Below are positions 1-12,196 of a stretch of DNA of 64,000 nt, in pieces. Under the pieces are notes generated by a model. That model did no database searches. It saw only the letters and a program-made list of their open reading frames with translations, and was not told the DNA's origin. Position 1 is the stretch's first letter, and each line of letters begins with the position of its first letter. Position numbers and translations under genes: made by a program. Source of the stretch: Lumbricus rubellus (taxonomy: Eukaryota > Annelida > Clitellata > Crassiclitellata > Lumbricidae); NCBI GenBank assembly GCA_945859605.1, contig OX243812.1:45486009-45550008 (forward strand), written 5' to 3'.

Positions 1-794
1 CCTCAAATGCTTCAGCTGTAAACCCCGGACGTCCATCCACTGCAGTGTGCCATGTCCGAATTGTAGAAGGGTGTGGTAGAGATTTGCTGAAGGATCGGCG
101 AACGAATTCATAAGCCTTCGCACTGTAAAAATGAAGAGTCATTGCAAAGGACCGTAGAGTTTCATTGTATGGTTCCTGAGCTGATGCGTACAGTTTACGC
201 TTCAACATTTCGCATGGAACTTCTCCAAAACAGCGCTCAATGAGGTCAACAGATGTTGCATTAATGTCATTTCTAGATCGGAGCTGTTTTATGACGTCTT
301 TCATTGTCCGCAGCTTCGTTTCTCTGCGAAACAATTTACGCCGAGTGATAGTGAACTTCTTTGTAATCAAGCTCCTTTGTCGTTTTTCCTTTTCTAGAAG
401 ATCCTCATATTTCCTTTTGATGCTACGGGGACTTGATCTGATGGCATAACTGTGATCTGTCACAGATCCAAAATTAACTACAAAATCACACGATACAGCA
501 GATGAAGATTGGGGGATTGACTGCTCTTGAACAGTGGATACTGTCGACGTAGAAGGTGACGCAGTGCTCCTTTGCAGAATGCGACGATTTTGTTCTTTCT
601 TCTTCAAGTGGCGCGGAAATTTGAATATATCCGGAACTGCATCCTCCTTCAGTCTGACTTGGGACCTGTAGTGTCGAAAACTGGAAGGTGCAAAATGTTC
701 TGAGCAGATGAAATCTGTCGATTTTGGCTGCCATTTCTCACGCCTAATTGCAACCAGCCACTTCTTTGTTAATGTTGCATTCTTTAATGGAAAC
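1..794 (-). CDS. THAP9/P-element-like transposase, exon 2 (partial, runs off left edge)
   Basis: Minus-strand frame is open over all 794 bases. It starts at a splice acceptor (tttcctgcag, ending at 795) and continues the zinc finger begun in the exon at 1672-1742. Numbering from that exon's Met, the THAP residues fall at C5, C10, P26, W36, C54, H57 and F58, followed by an AVPDIF motif (AVPxxF box). This is the C2CH THAP DNA-binding domain. Downstream come a basic, coiled-coil-like stretch and then motifs typical of THAP9/P-element transposases: an LHFYSAKAYEFVRR segment and a PHPSTIRTWHTAVDGRPGF segment. The RNase-H-like catalytic part would lie beyond base 1. No stop or frameshift is seen, so the gene is either recent or domesticated. 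The family inserts DNA transposons by cut and paste; THAP9 is also a host gene in vertebrates, so element and domesticated gene cannot be separated here. Confidence 0.85.
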
Positions 795-1671
795 CTGCAG
801 GAAAATAAAAAACATGTTTAATTATAGTCAATTAATTAAAACTGTAAAGCACATGCACAATCCATGGAAAATGTAAATCTATGGTGGTGTATATAGTCAG
901 CCACTAGGAGAAGATGCAGTTTGATATCCATGTGCTTGAAAGAAATAATGTGCATATGAGAGCTACAAAGAGAGTGGCAGGTTATTCCAATCCCTAGGGC
1001 AGTGTTTCCCAAAGTGGGTTCCATAGAACCCAAGAGTTCCGTGAAATGAGCACAAGGGTTCTGTGAAAAGTTGTAAATAAAAGAAATTTTAGTGAATTTT
1101 TTACTGGAATACAACATTTAAATTAGCTTTTTAAAATGCAATAATAGTTTAAAACTACATTCAGCCGTCTCACCCATTGACTCTAAGCGATTATCCGATT
1201 TTTCACTGTCCGTTAGCAATTCAGTTGCAATTTATAGACATCACTGCTGTGACATAAACCTACGTAGGTAAGAACTGTAAATCTGGACAGGGATGCAGCC
1301 ATCCTTGTCATAATATTTTTTGATTAAAATCCTTACGCTGCGTGTGTCGCACCTATTTTAAAATCGATTCGGAGATCCGGTGCTATATAAGTTTCTGAGA
1401 TTCAGGTAAGTTAACTATCGGGTTTCCAGCGAGACCCCTGGAAAGCATAAGCTCATAGTCAATCAATAAAACATTCCAGAAAAACAGATGTTTACTGCAA
1501 TTAAGTATAATCTTAATTTTCCAACAACAAGACAGAAACAACGAATTAACATCAACGCTGCAACGTCCAATATTTATAAATCTGCGCGCCAAGTACACCT
1601 ATATACGATGTGAGCACACTCAGATCAAAACACGTGAATGTGATAGCACAATACTTAAAAAATTTGCTTAC
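795..1671 (-). other. Intron of the THAP gene with an hAT-like terminal scrap
   Basis: AT-rich intron between the two THAP exons. At about 1000-1080 it holds a sequence starting cagtgtttcccaaagtgggt, which resembles the terminal inverted repeat of Charlie-type hAT transposons; no partner end was found. Nothing else is recognisable. The short open frames here are non-coding. Confidence 0.5.
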
Positions 1672-1742
1672 CTGTAAAAGCGAACCTCCGAATCTTTCGA
1701 GAATCGATTAGTGCAGTTATACGCACAGCAGGACGCCACCAT
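1672..1742 (-). CDS. THAP9/P-element-like transposase, exon 1 (start codon to first intron)
   Basis: Starts with ATG at 1742 (minus) and codes 23 residues plus two bases (AG), then a gtaagc donor. The phase-2 end joins exactly to the G that opens the exon at 794, giving an Arg codon and an uninterrupted THAP domain. It carries the first zinc ligands, C5 and C10, in the order seen in THAP1. The intron is 877 bp. Directly upstream there is no second in-frame Met that would extend a domain, so this start is chosen. No promoter motif could be recognised in the 250 bases upstream. Confidence 0.82.
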
Positions 1743-2396
1743 TATAAATGTTTAAACTAATAAAAGTTTTTTTGTGTTCGTCTATCGTAAGACGTACATA
1801 ACAGTAATACAACAACTTTCTGCCAACTAACTGGCGACTTCCGGAAAAAGGAAATTGAACCACATATATTATGATTGAACCAAGTTTTTACCATAGAATC
1901 GGCAGTCTAAGTAACATATGATGTCTATGTTTGCAGTGCACATCACGCACTGCAGCGCCACCCAGCGGCTGGTGATTAGACCATAGATCCAGTGCATCAC
2001 CGGTGAGTCTCCCCCTCATATACCACGATGGATAATTTCATCATTAAATACAGTATAGGTATGCATGTGTGTATAGTGTATACATGTACCTATCCAGTAT
2101 AGTTGCATTCTGTAAACATGGACGATCATGGGTATATAATTATGTGCAAATATTATACATTTTACATGTACATGAACATGTACATAAACATGTAGGCCTT
2201 GGACCCATGGACGATCTTAGCACATGTAACTATATTATATATAATCTTAATATATGTATATATAATATACATATAGCCTATACACGCATGCCGTCTAAGT
2301 GGATTGAAATGTCCGACCCTTGACTTCATTCCTACAGAAGACGAAATCTGGTCGGATAGTATAGAGCTGTACGTAGCACAGTGCCAAGTGCAGGTG
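1743..2396. other. Gene-free stretch upstream of the THAP gene
   Basis: AT-rich, with TACATGTA-type words (2080-2200) and short TA runs near 2235-2275. If the THAP gene is a mobile element, its right-hand inverted repeat should lie here or just beyond, but it cannot be named without the left end, which is outside the window. Confidence 0.4.
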
Positions 2397-2612
2397 GACC
2401 ATATGGTCCTATGGTCCATTCGATGAACCATATGGTCCTATGGTCTATTCGATGAACCATATGGTCATATGGTCCATTCGATGAACCATGTGGTCCTATG
2501 GTCCATTCGATGAACCATATGGTCCTATGGTCTATTCGATGAACCATATGGTCCTATGGTCCATTCGATGAACCATATGGTCCTATGGTCCATTCGATGA
2601 ACCATATGGTCT
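2397..2612. repeat. 29-bp minisatellite rich in ATATGGTCC/ACCATAT
   Basis: About seven tandem units with a 29-bp period, each of the type cattcgatgaaccatatggt followed by cctatggtc. Units differ by single substitutions. Each contains the palindrome accatatggt, so single strands could form a series of small hairpins. Reading frames through it are repeat artefacts. Confidence 0.9.
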
Positions 2613-3886
2613 CGGGTCAGCTGCAGCGATTAGTGCCAATAAAACCGGACGTAAAGGTGCGCGCATGCGTGTATGATGCATAGAGCTCTTAAGATTCAAC
2701 TGGATTTGTTGGAAAGCGAGTGAAATGTTTATGTGTTCAGACGATTAATTCCTTAATGCGGCGCCTCTTTGCTTCTCTATAGACCCACGGTTTCCACCCC
2801 ACCCCTTCCCACCCTTCCCACCCCACCCCTTCCCACCGTTAAGACACCGTTTAGACATCGTCCGTTCTTCTTGGAACTGGACCTACACTTCGCACAGATC
2901 ATGCATCCGAGACTTCGATGGTCAATCGTCTTCATGAATCATGAATCAATATAATTTTGATTATTTTATACGATTACTAGCAGCTGTATATACCCGTCGT
3001 CGCCCAGAAATTTCAGTTTTCGCTCCCCCATTCCCACCCCGCTTCTTGTGGAGTGGGGTGGGGCATCATCTCCACCCATACCCACTCTCTGCGGTACCCG
3101 GCGTTGCATGGTAAATTTCAGGTAAATAGTTGAAAAACTGTGGGCGTGCATTCTGCACAAACATAATTATGCACATATAGACCTACATAATATACACAAA
3201 TACACTCATATACACATTCTCCTTCATAGATATAGGGCCTAGATAAGAATCAGTAGGCCTACTATGTGCCTATAAAAGTGTTATATATAGTCTACTAGAG
3301 TTTTGTAACAGCTCAGGCAATGTATAGGCAACATGATCTTATATTGTGCAACGATCCTCCGAAAAACATTCGAATTCTTTGTCAACAAATGAAATATAAT
3401 GAATAATTAAGTTAATTGTACGTTTATCAGATGATCATAAGTCACCGGTGCCCCCCCCACCCCTAAAGCTCATCCGTAGAATAGAATATGCCGGGTATCT
3501 ATAGAGTATTCGGATGGAATCCCTCCACTCAGTGATGAGCATGGGGAAAGATATCAAAGGTAATGGAAAGCAGATATCAGAGGAAGTTAAATCACAGCAT
3601 GATGGGAGACTACTGCTGGTTGTTGCAACGAGAGACAGATTTGTCTTACAAGCGCAAAAGTAAATGCCTGAGTATTTCTTAATAATTTGTTTTAGTTAAT
3701 TAATTATAAGTGGAGATTTGAAAAACATCGATCAGTGTTCGTAAACATGTATTTTGTAATAATTAATTACTTATTTTTGTTTTGACAGTAAATAGCCTAC
3801 ATTGTCATTAACGCAAACCTAAATCATGCAGTGACAATTTTGTTTTGAAATGTCCATTGTTTGGAAATGTCCATAGTTACAATCAT
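2613..3886. other. Gene-free stretch with a C-rich tract
   Basis: No gene seen. Bases 2797-2840 are runs of CCCC and CCC separated by A or TT, so the minus strand has repeated G-runs and could form a G-quadruplex. A second C/G-run patch is at 3024-3100. The rest is AT-rich. Confidence 0.4.
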
Positions 3887-4110
3887 GGGCGCGGTGGTGT
3901 AGTGGTGGCGTCGTTGCCTTGGAGCCGGAAGGTTCGAGGTTCGAATCCACCCTCAAGCCGCGTAAGGACCTTGGGCAAGTCCTTCACTCACAATTGCTCA
4001 GCGCTTCGGCGTGAAACTCCGATGCAGTGTCCGCTCTGCATCGGGAGCGCCTCTGAGTAGAGAGCTTGAAGGGGCGCTATAACAAGTGCACATACATACA
4101 TACATACATA
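3887..4110 (+). mobile_element. tRNA-derived SINE (copy 1)
   Basis: The 5' part looks like a tRNA: an A-box-like tggtgtagtggtggc and, about 35 bases on, a perfect B box ggttcgaatcc at about 3939-3949. Both are internal RNA polymerase III promoter elements. A body with cttgggcaagtccttcac follows; this is close to the conserved core of MIR/CORE-type SINEs. The 3' end is gggagcgcctctga ... ggggcgctataacaagtgca, closed by a (cata)n tail. A second copy is at 16998-17220, about 85-90 percent alike by eye. No clear target duplication was found. The 3' end is shared with the LINE tails at 8243 and 18486. Confidence 0.85.
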
Positions 4111-5304
4111 GAAAAGAGAAGCGCAGAACAGAGAAAAATGGCGTCATTGCCTGATGGCAGAGAACACGAAGGAGAAGAATAAAAAAGGTGTGCAATTGCA
4201 AATTATATGCTAAAACTAAATATTTCTGTTTTCTCAAAAACCTGACGTGCTACAAGAAAAAAGAAAAACAACACCACTGCATTCAGAAGGTCAAATTCTA
4301 TAAGAAACAGCTGAAGTTTTTCCAGTAGCAAGAAAAAAGTTCAAATTTGATGGCCAGTGAATTATATGATCGTGTCAAAATGATAATTGTGATAATAACG
4401 AAGAAAACAAATTGGTAGTTGATGAGGAGCGTTTATGAAAGAATCATCGAGTGAGGATAGGCCTGAGTAAATATCTTTTCACACTCTCAAGAAAGCCTTT
4501 TGCGTGGCAATTAGCCTCCAAAAGTGAAGAACACAATTTTGTATACGAGTTAACCGGTTCTCTTCCTGCAAGTGGCAGATGTGCACCATCTCCTCGCCCT
4601 TCTGTTCGGACAATTTTCTCTATTCTCTCACCTCTACTCCCTCGCTATATTCGTCTACCAGGTATATACCTCATTCCCTTTCCTTCGTTTCCGGCATACG
4701 GTCCAGTATCAGTAACGTGTTCTGATTTCGCTAACGAGGCTGATTCGGTTCCTTGAGCGCCGCCGCCGCCGTCATAGTGGGCATAATAATAATAATGATC
4801 GGCACGCTACAAAGCCGACCTGAAAGGAGCCGCCACCGACCCGCAGCCGCAGGTAATGTACCGCCCGTCAAGATCAAAGGAAAAGGCCGACACCAATTGA
4901 CATTCGTGCGAGAACCGGCTCACTGTGCTCAGAGATCCCGGACGGGGGTCGAAATAATTACGGAATTCATGTGGAAAACGTTTAATCTCGGCAATCATTA
5001 TTTTGCATCGTCTTAATATACATTATACAGTATACACCCGCGTGCATGGGTTCGCGGACCGCTCCAAACATACATAGCCTATACTGCAAGTACATGCAAA
5101 GATATACTGTATGTATTGCTATCTAATACATATTATCTTAGCGCAATTCCACACCATGTCTATATATTATGTGCAAAAGTGACATTTTTACTGCCTGAAA
5201 TGAAACACTGTAGAGGAAACGCTATAGCCAATTATGCATCAAGAAAATATAAAACACATAATTCATTTTCTCATATTGTGTGTATATATATAGTGTATAC
5301 TCTG
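4111..5304. other. Gene-free stretch
   Basis: No gene, RNA or mobile element recognised. Open frames at 4451-5016 have no recognisable domain and low-quality starts. Confidence 0.35.
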
Positions 5305-5323
5305 CTATATATATATATATATA

Positions 5324-5358
<35 letters not shown>

Positions 5359-5362
5359 ATAC
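5305..5362. repeat. TA / TATATG microsatellite
   Basis: Dinucleotide TA followed by gtatat units. Confidence 0.9.
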
Positions 5363-8242
5363 ACACCATTGAATGCCACACGAATCGATTTGATCTGAGG
5401 GTCAAATGATGACAACGTCTCTTAAATATAGTTGAATGCTTTGTCTAAAATATCTATGATCGCATGAGTGTGTATTTTAAGCATATTAGGTCGTTGATTA
5501 TAAGCATATAATATTTTATATGTATATATTTACATAATAAGTGTATGTGTTGTGTAGCTATATATTTACCGTTGAGTGTCAATAGTTTTAAACCATTGCG
5601 TGTCATGCAATGTGTCACTCGTAAAGTTCCGCGGGCAAACCCAAAGGCATTTACACAGAAGTAGCGAGAGAGACAAAACGAGGTTTGATTATTATTGTTG
5701 TCACTTAATATTCACAACGTTGTCGGCTTGTAACAACATTATATATATATAATATATATATAATATATATATAATATATAATATATATATACATATATAT
5801 ATATAGCTTCGGTTCACATCAAAACGTGACCTTTGTTGAACTCGGTCCTTTTCGAAAGTCTCATACAACTTTTGCTCCTTTCAACTTAATAATTTTTTTA
5901 TGTATACGTCACAGTGTATAAGCTTAGAGCTGAAAGCAATTTTATTAACGCAACTTAGAAACAGGCATGGGCGTATTTAAGGGGGGGGGGCATACGGGTT
6001 AAAACTTCTGAAAAATGCTATTAGTTTTGTATAGGTCTACATTCTGTGTATTTGGAAACCAACGAAAAATATGCGGGGCTTTTTAATTGGTGTCACTATG
6101 TAGTATGAATTAACCAATTAACCAAAAGTTAACTTTTATCTGGCATATATAAACCTGTTATTATATTATGTCGTGATAGTTATGACCAGTTTCGCCAGCT
6201 CAGGGTGCATGGTTCTCCGCTCTCTAACTATATTGGTGCCAACTCTACCCTTGTCCACTCTTTCATATATGTCTTTATATGATATATCTTCCTACTACAG
6301 CAGTGCTCTCTATGAGTCTATGATGGACTATACCAGCTGACCCGGTTGGCTGTCTGGAATGGGTCATATACGCACAGCGTTGGTTAGGCGAGAACTCTGT
6401 TGTTCCACCTCGGGTATCCTGCGTCGACCATTCCTTCGGGAGTGGAGTATGGAGGGGAAAGAATGGTGGTAGCGGGAGTGGAGAGGAGGAAGAGAGATCT
6501 CACTGCCTTGCTTGCAGCATATATAGGAAAGAGGGTGCACGAGAGGGAATGATAGAGGGAAGAAGGATGTAGGGGGGGGCGGTAGAGTAATGCATAACAC
6601 GCTGGCGTATAACTATAGAGAGCAAGAGGTAACGAGTTCGCGCCCGGACATGGCGGATGTGCTTTGTATAGGCTACTAAATAAGTAAAGCGCCAATTATT
6701 GCAGGCTGTCTGTTCAGTTAGTATAGTTAAGATTTGTGTGTTCTGTAATCTGAGTTCTTGTAAACTCTTTCAACTGCATAATTGTACACTGTAACCGGTT
6801 GCGGTCTGTCAACCGGATTGCTGAATAAACGAAAATTATTAAAAGGGAAAGAAGGAGAGGGTGAGAGGAGTAAGGCAGTTAGTGGAAGGGACAAGTCAAA
6901 GTGGCTGTGGAAGCGAAAGTAGTGGTGAAATGGAAAGGTTATGAAGGAGAAAGGAGGGTAGGGTGGAATGGGACAGAATTGAATGGAAATGCATGGGGGA
7001 AGAAAAGCGCAGATCAGATATGGGAGGCATAAAGGGAGGGTTGGGAAGGGAGAGAGCAGGAAGGGAGTTGGAGAAGAAGAGGGATGACTTTGATGGGGCT
7101 ATGGGGTCGGGCAACATACTTCTTAGACTGGTCCAAAAAAATGAACATTGAAATATTTGAAAGGCATGTTGGTTTTTTTGTACATCTGGTACAAGAAACC
7201 CACAGTGCAAAATATTAAAACACTGTGGCTCTATCTTCAGATCCCTCAATGCTGTCAAAGTTTTAGCATGCTTACTACATTGTAAACGGTGCAATATAAC
7301 TGGCAGGCCTCCAGTCAACGAGCATTGAGCCTTCCAGTTTAACTGTTAGCAATATTATTGAATTGCCACCATGAAAAGCAGCTGCAATTAGTGTTTAATT
7401 GACTGTCCATGCCCTGTGTCTAATATAAAAAAAACTATCTAAGAATGCTGTCAGCATATCACATTGTCGGTTCAGAAAGTCGAATTTGACAATGAAGATT
7501 AGGATGAAGCTCCGTCACCTAGACTAGAGTAATGCTTAGTGTCTTCGCTCTTCGTCAGCGAGTCATTGAAGGTGCTGATTGTTGCAACTAATCTCATAAA
7601 TCTCTGTGCCCCATCATTCACGACTTGGTCTGTAGGCCTACTTAGGAGGAAGATCCAACAACGTCTCCTTAATACATTTAAGAGATTTCATAAACCTCCG
7701 TCTCTCTGTTATTTCCTCTCCTTGTTTTCCTTAGGAACCTACCTCTTGCATTCTAGGTTCTTCTTTACTTGTGTCTTGGTTATCTCTTTTATCGTGCATT
7801 AACTGGTCCTTGGGGGAAAATAAGAACCCAGCAAGGTCAATTTCTAAATACCAGAAATGACGCCTGAAAGTAGTAAATGCCGCCTTAGTGATCTTCTCAT
7901 TTACAGCATTGTGTTGGTCATCCAGGAGAGCCAAGTCATTCACAGCAGCACCCAGGCTCTTGGAGCCACTACCCTCCAGGTAATGGATTAGATCAGGACA
8001 ATGAAAACAGCCACTTCTCAGATCGAGAATAGCTTCTCCGATCCTGGCTGAATTTGATATTTGGGCTTGAAATCAACAATTATCGACAAAAGGTCAACTC
8101 AGTGTGAAACTTGTGGAAAACTAACTGGGGGTTGAACCATGATCCACTTAGAATTGAGGGTGTAAAAACAGACCTTACTATGGGGCTCTAAGAAAGACTG
8201 GGGCTGAGAAGCCCAGTAATTCTCACTCTGGGCCAACCTATG
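5363..8242. other. Gene-free stretch with an AT microsatellite
   Basis: Bases 5738-5806 are an interrupted (ATATATATATA)n block. A run of G lies at 5981-5990. The segment 6690-6845 ends with a gctgaataaacg motif and an A-rich stretch and might be the 3' end of a retroelement, but no coding part was found. A purine-rich tract (ggaag/gagag) spans 6845-7080. No gene is supported. Confidence 0.35.
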
Positions 8243-8340
8243 CCTTTTTTACTCGGGGTTGAACGCACTGGGAGCGCTTCTGAAAGGCTCTTGCTGCAAG
8301 AAGCGCTTTATAAATGGTCAGATAAGATAAGATAAGATAT
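8243..8340 (+). mobile_element. 3' tail of a CR1/L2-type LINE
   Basis: Contains gcactgggagcgcttctga, a short hairpin (agcgctt ... aagcgct) and ttataaat, then a (gataa)n microsatellite tail. The same layout in reverse orientation closes the LINE fragment at 18486-19190. Only the 3' end is present, as expected for 5'-truncated insertions. Confidence 0.6.
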
Positions 8341-9912
8341 GCACCTTCTTCTTTCTCCTGTTAGCAGACCTCAGTTACCTTACCATTCCAGATGGAACTA
8401 AGAGGACATCTTCTTTCTTGACTTCATGAATGAAGGAATCGCTCAGATTGACGCTATAATTGTCCGTCTATCAACCCTAGCATGCCAAAGTGAGCTTTAA
8501 GAAATAGACTTTTGGCCATACAGTATTAGACTGCAAATAGGATGTGACTAGAAAGCCTGTTAAAAATAATGCTGCGGTCCTGCGTTGAAACCAGCTCAAT
8601 TTATAGAACATCATGGGGGCACGTGCCCTAAATAAATGCTCCCTTCGAGTTTTCTAAGGGTTGGCCTGTTTAAATATAGGCCTACTTATCAATGTTCTGA
8701 GAGGGACAACCAACAAAATTATGAAAATTGTTCTTGAAAACATTCACTTTCCAGCTACATAAAGGTTGTCAGCAGCCCGATATTCAATGTAAAAATGAAC
8801 GAAAAACCATTGTATTTTGAACCCCATTTGGGGGGAGACCCCATGGTTAGGTTTTGTCGGATTTTGGCTATTTTATTCAGCAGCAAATTCTGAGAAGGAA
8901 ACAGTTTAGAAAGCTTGTGTTACAATTTTTCCCAGGTCAAACTGCAAATTGCCTGTACTATTAATATATAGCCCCTAACCCCCAACTTTGATGCTCGTGA
9001 GTGACCCTTTAATATTACATTTTTGGCAAAATAATTTCACACAGATACTGTTTAGATCAAAATGAACAAATGTATCAACATGCCTAAAAAATCCAAAAGA
9101 AATTTTTTGTTACATGCGAATTTGGACCAGTCTAATACTTCTGAACTATATTTAATTGTTATTAATTAGTGGAAACTCATGCCTAAAAAGCTGGAAAAAG
9201 CCGGGTAAACACGGCATATAGTATGATGATATTATTATAATATTATGCGTGTGCATCGAAATAGCTTGAGAACTTAATTATAATGTACGGAACTGAGGTT
9301 TGGCAACATGTAATGGCTGCTATAAGTTCTGATAAACGAATTATATGTAATAATTTTATATTATTTATTATAGGTCTATATGTCTGTTGGCTTTAGAAGA
9401 GGTTTAGTCGAAAGTTCACGTGCATGAGCATATAGATAATCTGAAGAAGCGCTATGTAAACTTACAAATGGTAATGGTAAATGAGTTTCATATAGAAGCA
9501 TCTGTCGTTTTGTGTTGCTTTATGTACACAGCAGACATTAACTTATATAGCGCTTGTCAAACCTATCAACCTCTCAAAGCCAAGAGCCTCCCTCTGCGTT
9601 CGCCTCTTGTCTGTTTGCGAATGAAGACTTATTCTGCATTTGCGGAGAAAGCCAACGTGCAGTAATTAAAGAAGGTATAATCTCTGTCTGTGCATATTTG
9701 AATGATCTCTCTTACATATATACACACTTCCATTGATCTTAATCGTATTAATGGATAAGTGATCATTGGACGACTGGATATATAATAGTGAATAACCACG
9801 AAATATATAACTTAGTATATACATGCTGGTACTTGTAAGTTAATTGTAGCTATTAGCTTTTCAAAGGGTATGCGCCTATCATTCTATGCCTGCATAGACA
9901 CACACACACACA
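8341..9912. other. Gene-free stretch ending in a CA repeat
   Basis: AT-rich with no recognisable gene. It ends in a (CA)n microsatellite (9898-9912) that was the target of the hAT insertion. Confidence 0.35.
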
Positions 9913-11143
9913 CAGGCCCGCCGAGAGGGGGGGACAGGGGGGCAAATGCCCAGGGGCCCGGCGATTTTTAGGGGGCCCGGGCTACACCGAAAATAAAAAT
10001 AATATTTATTATTTATTATTATTTATTATATTATTATTATCATTATTTTATTTTAATATTATTTTAGGCCAATTAGGCCTATTATTATTATTAAACAGTC
10101 ATTTATGCTATAACGCGCCCAAGCAAAACAGAATTGCACTAAAGCGCGTTACAGGTAGGCCTACGTCTGCTCACAATGGATCTTAAACAAACAAGTCTTC
10201 AGATTTTTCTTGAAGATTGATAAAGAAGATGATTTGCGCATGAAGTTCGGACGTCTATTCAATTCTCTCGGGCCCGGCCAGCACAATATTTTTCATAAGT
10301 TGATTGCTGGTGGCGGCGGGCCCAAAAATGAAATTATTATCGAAATTATAGAAAGGCTTGGTTTTGATGTTAGCACTCTACCCATCAGAGCTTGTGAGTG
10401 TAATGTAATGCGGAAGTTGAAAGATCTTTCAGCAAGTTCAAGCAAATTAAAAGTATTCAACGATCTGTCACGAAGCAAGACAGACTGAATGGTCTTGCAA
10501 CTCTTGCAATCAGTAGCGGCGCCAGAGGGGTTAGGTGGCTAAGCCCCCCCCCAGAAGGCTATCCGTATTTTTACATGTAAAAATTAAATATTTTCACGTT
10601 CAGACCCTCCCCCTAAAAATGCGAGATTTCCATGAGATTTCGACCAAAATTTAATGACTGAAAAAGTCAGAAATTTTGGCGGATGAAAATGGAAAATTTC
10701 CAAAAGATTTTTTTACCAAATGACTAAAAAAATCGTCAGAAACTTTGGCGGATGAAAATACGAAAATGGAAAATTTTCTCCGCGAGGATTCCGCCCCAAA
10801 ACTGAAATCCTGGCGCCGCCACTGCTTGCAATAAAATATGATCTTCCAAAATAATCGACCAACGTGGATATTTTAAGCAATAATTATTTTGCTGCAGTTA
10901 AATCTAGACAATATGCTCTTTGCTTAATTGATTAGGGCCATTAGGCCTACCATAAATTATAAATTGTAATTCATAATTATATAATGGGATTATAGGCTAT
11001 ATAGGCTACATTTTTGTACATTCGACCTGCACCTTTGTTATTTCTATATGTTTTTTTATTTAAAGTTGCTCATAAAGCCTAAAGATAGTTTAGGGCCCGT
11101 GACTGCTCTGCCCAGGGGCCCGAAATTTCTGTCGGCGGGCCTG
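9913..11143. mobile_element. Non-autonomous hAT-type element inserted in a CA microsatellite
   Basis: Ends are caggcccgccga on the left and its complement tcggcgggcctg on the right, with further G/C-run similarity (gcaaatgcccaggggcccgg against gcccaggggcccg). The element splits a (CA)n tract, so the 8-bp duplication reads acacacac and is not independently informative. One open frame (10210-10488, plus, 92 residues) has no recognisable transposase motif. It carries a second, nested hAT MITE at 10511-10824. Confidence 0.7.
10511..10824. mobile_element. hAT MITE nested in another hAT element
   Basis: 314 bp with terminal repeats cagtagcggcgccag / ctggcgccgccactg. It is flanked by a perfect 8-bp target duplication, cttgcaat, at 10503-10510 and 10825-10832, the size made by hAT transposases. 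No coding capacity. The interior holds related blocks (gaaaatttcc, gactaaaaaatcgtcagaaa) that recur in the MITEs near 16066, 25000 and 43100. Confidence 0.9.
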
Positions 11144-11831
11144 CACACACACACACACACATAGACAGGTATAAGCATGCAGATACAATTTGTTTGTATG
11201 ATTTAGGATATTGAATCGAATGCATATAGGCGTACACATTAGTACACAATCTGGACTGGAGTAGAATAGAGGATAACAGATTAGACGAAAATGAAAGAAA
11301 CGTTGTGTGACAGAATAATAATTACAATGAAAGAGATGAAAAAAGCAGGGCAAACAAAACAAGATTTATATGTATACCATAGGAATAAATTGTGAAGTAA
11401 TTTGCATGATAGCTCAATTTCTTTAGTGCATTCATCTTGATGGTGCCGCATCTACAATGTATATATGCTCTATGTCTCCAAGCGCATAATATATAATGCA
11501 CTGCAGGTATTATTGATGAGGAGTTCTACAGCGCCTTATGATGTAAAGATTTACAAGATGCTTAGGTGCTCATATGGGTTTAGGTGCTCATAGATGCTTA
11601 GGTGCTTTCTGTTGTGTTGCTTGACTCGGGTTCCGCTGAAAACAAGACAGCCATTCCCACTTCTGGCTTGGCCGAACCAGGAGTGATCCAGCACTTAGGC
11701 TACCGAACTCACTGCTGTAAAGCCGACCTACATGTACGTGTCGTGCTATAGTGGGCCGTTTTTCGTATAACATGTACCTGTAATCATTCTGCGGTTTGTC
11801 AGATTGAGTTGTTAAACGAAGATTATATTAT
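11144..11831. other. Gene-free stretch
   Basis: Begins with the other half of the CA microsatellite. Bases 11553-11603 contain loose copies of gcttaggtgctcat, the unit of the minisatellite that follows. No gene seen. Confidence 0.4.
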
Positions 11832-12196
11832 AGTGCTTAGGTGCTTATAGTGCTTAGGTGCTCATTATGTGCTTAGGTGCTCATACATGTATGTGCTTAG
11901 GTGCTCATACATGTATGTGCTTAGGTGCTCATACATGTATGTGCTTAGGTGCTCATACATGTATGTGCTTAGGTGCTCATACATGTATGTGCTTAGGTGC
12001 TCATACATGTATGTGCTTAGGTGCTCATACATGTATGTGCTTTGGTGCTCATACATGTATGTGCTTAGGTGCTCATACATGTATGTGCTTAGGTGCTCAT
12101 ACATGTATGTGCTTAGGTGCTCATACATGTATGTGCTTAGGTGCTCATACATGTATGTGCTTAGGTGCTCATACAAGTATGTGCTTAGGTGCTTAC
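11832..12196. repeat. 24-bp minisatellite abutting a splice donor
   Basis: About 14 units of the type gtgcttaggtgctcatacat + gtat (24 bp, a multiple of three, so all frames look open). The array runs without a gap into the 5' splice site of the Notum-like exon at 12197. The last unit differs from the others exactly at the donor (gcttac instead of gctcat on the plus strand). Confidence 0.95.

Noticed and set aside
10210..10488. hAT transposase gene in the element at 9913
   Set aside because: 92 residues without any recognisable hAT dimerisation or catalytic motif; left as unexplained open frame.
11865..12196. CRISPR-like array
   Set aside because: Units are contiguous tandem repeats without unique spacers, in an animal genome.
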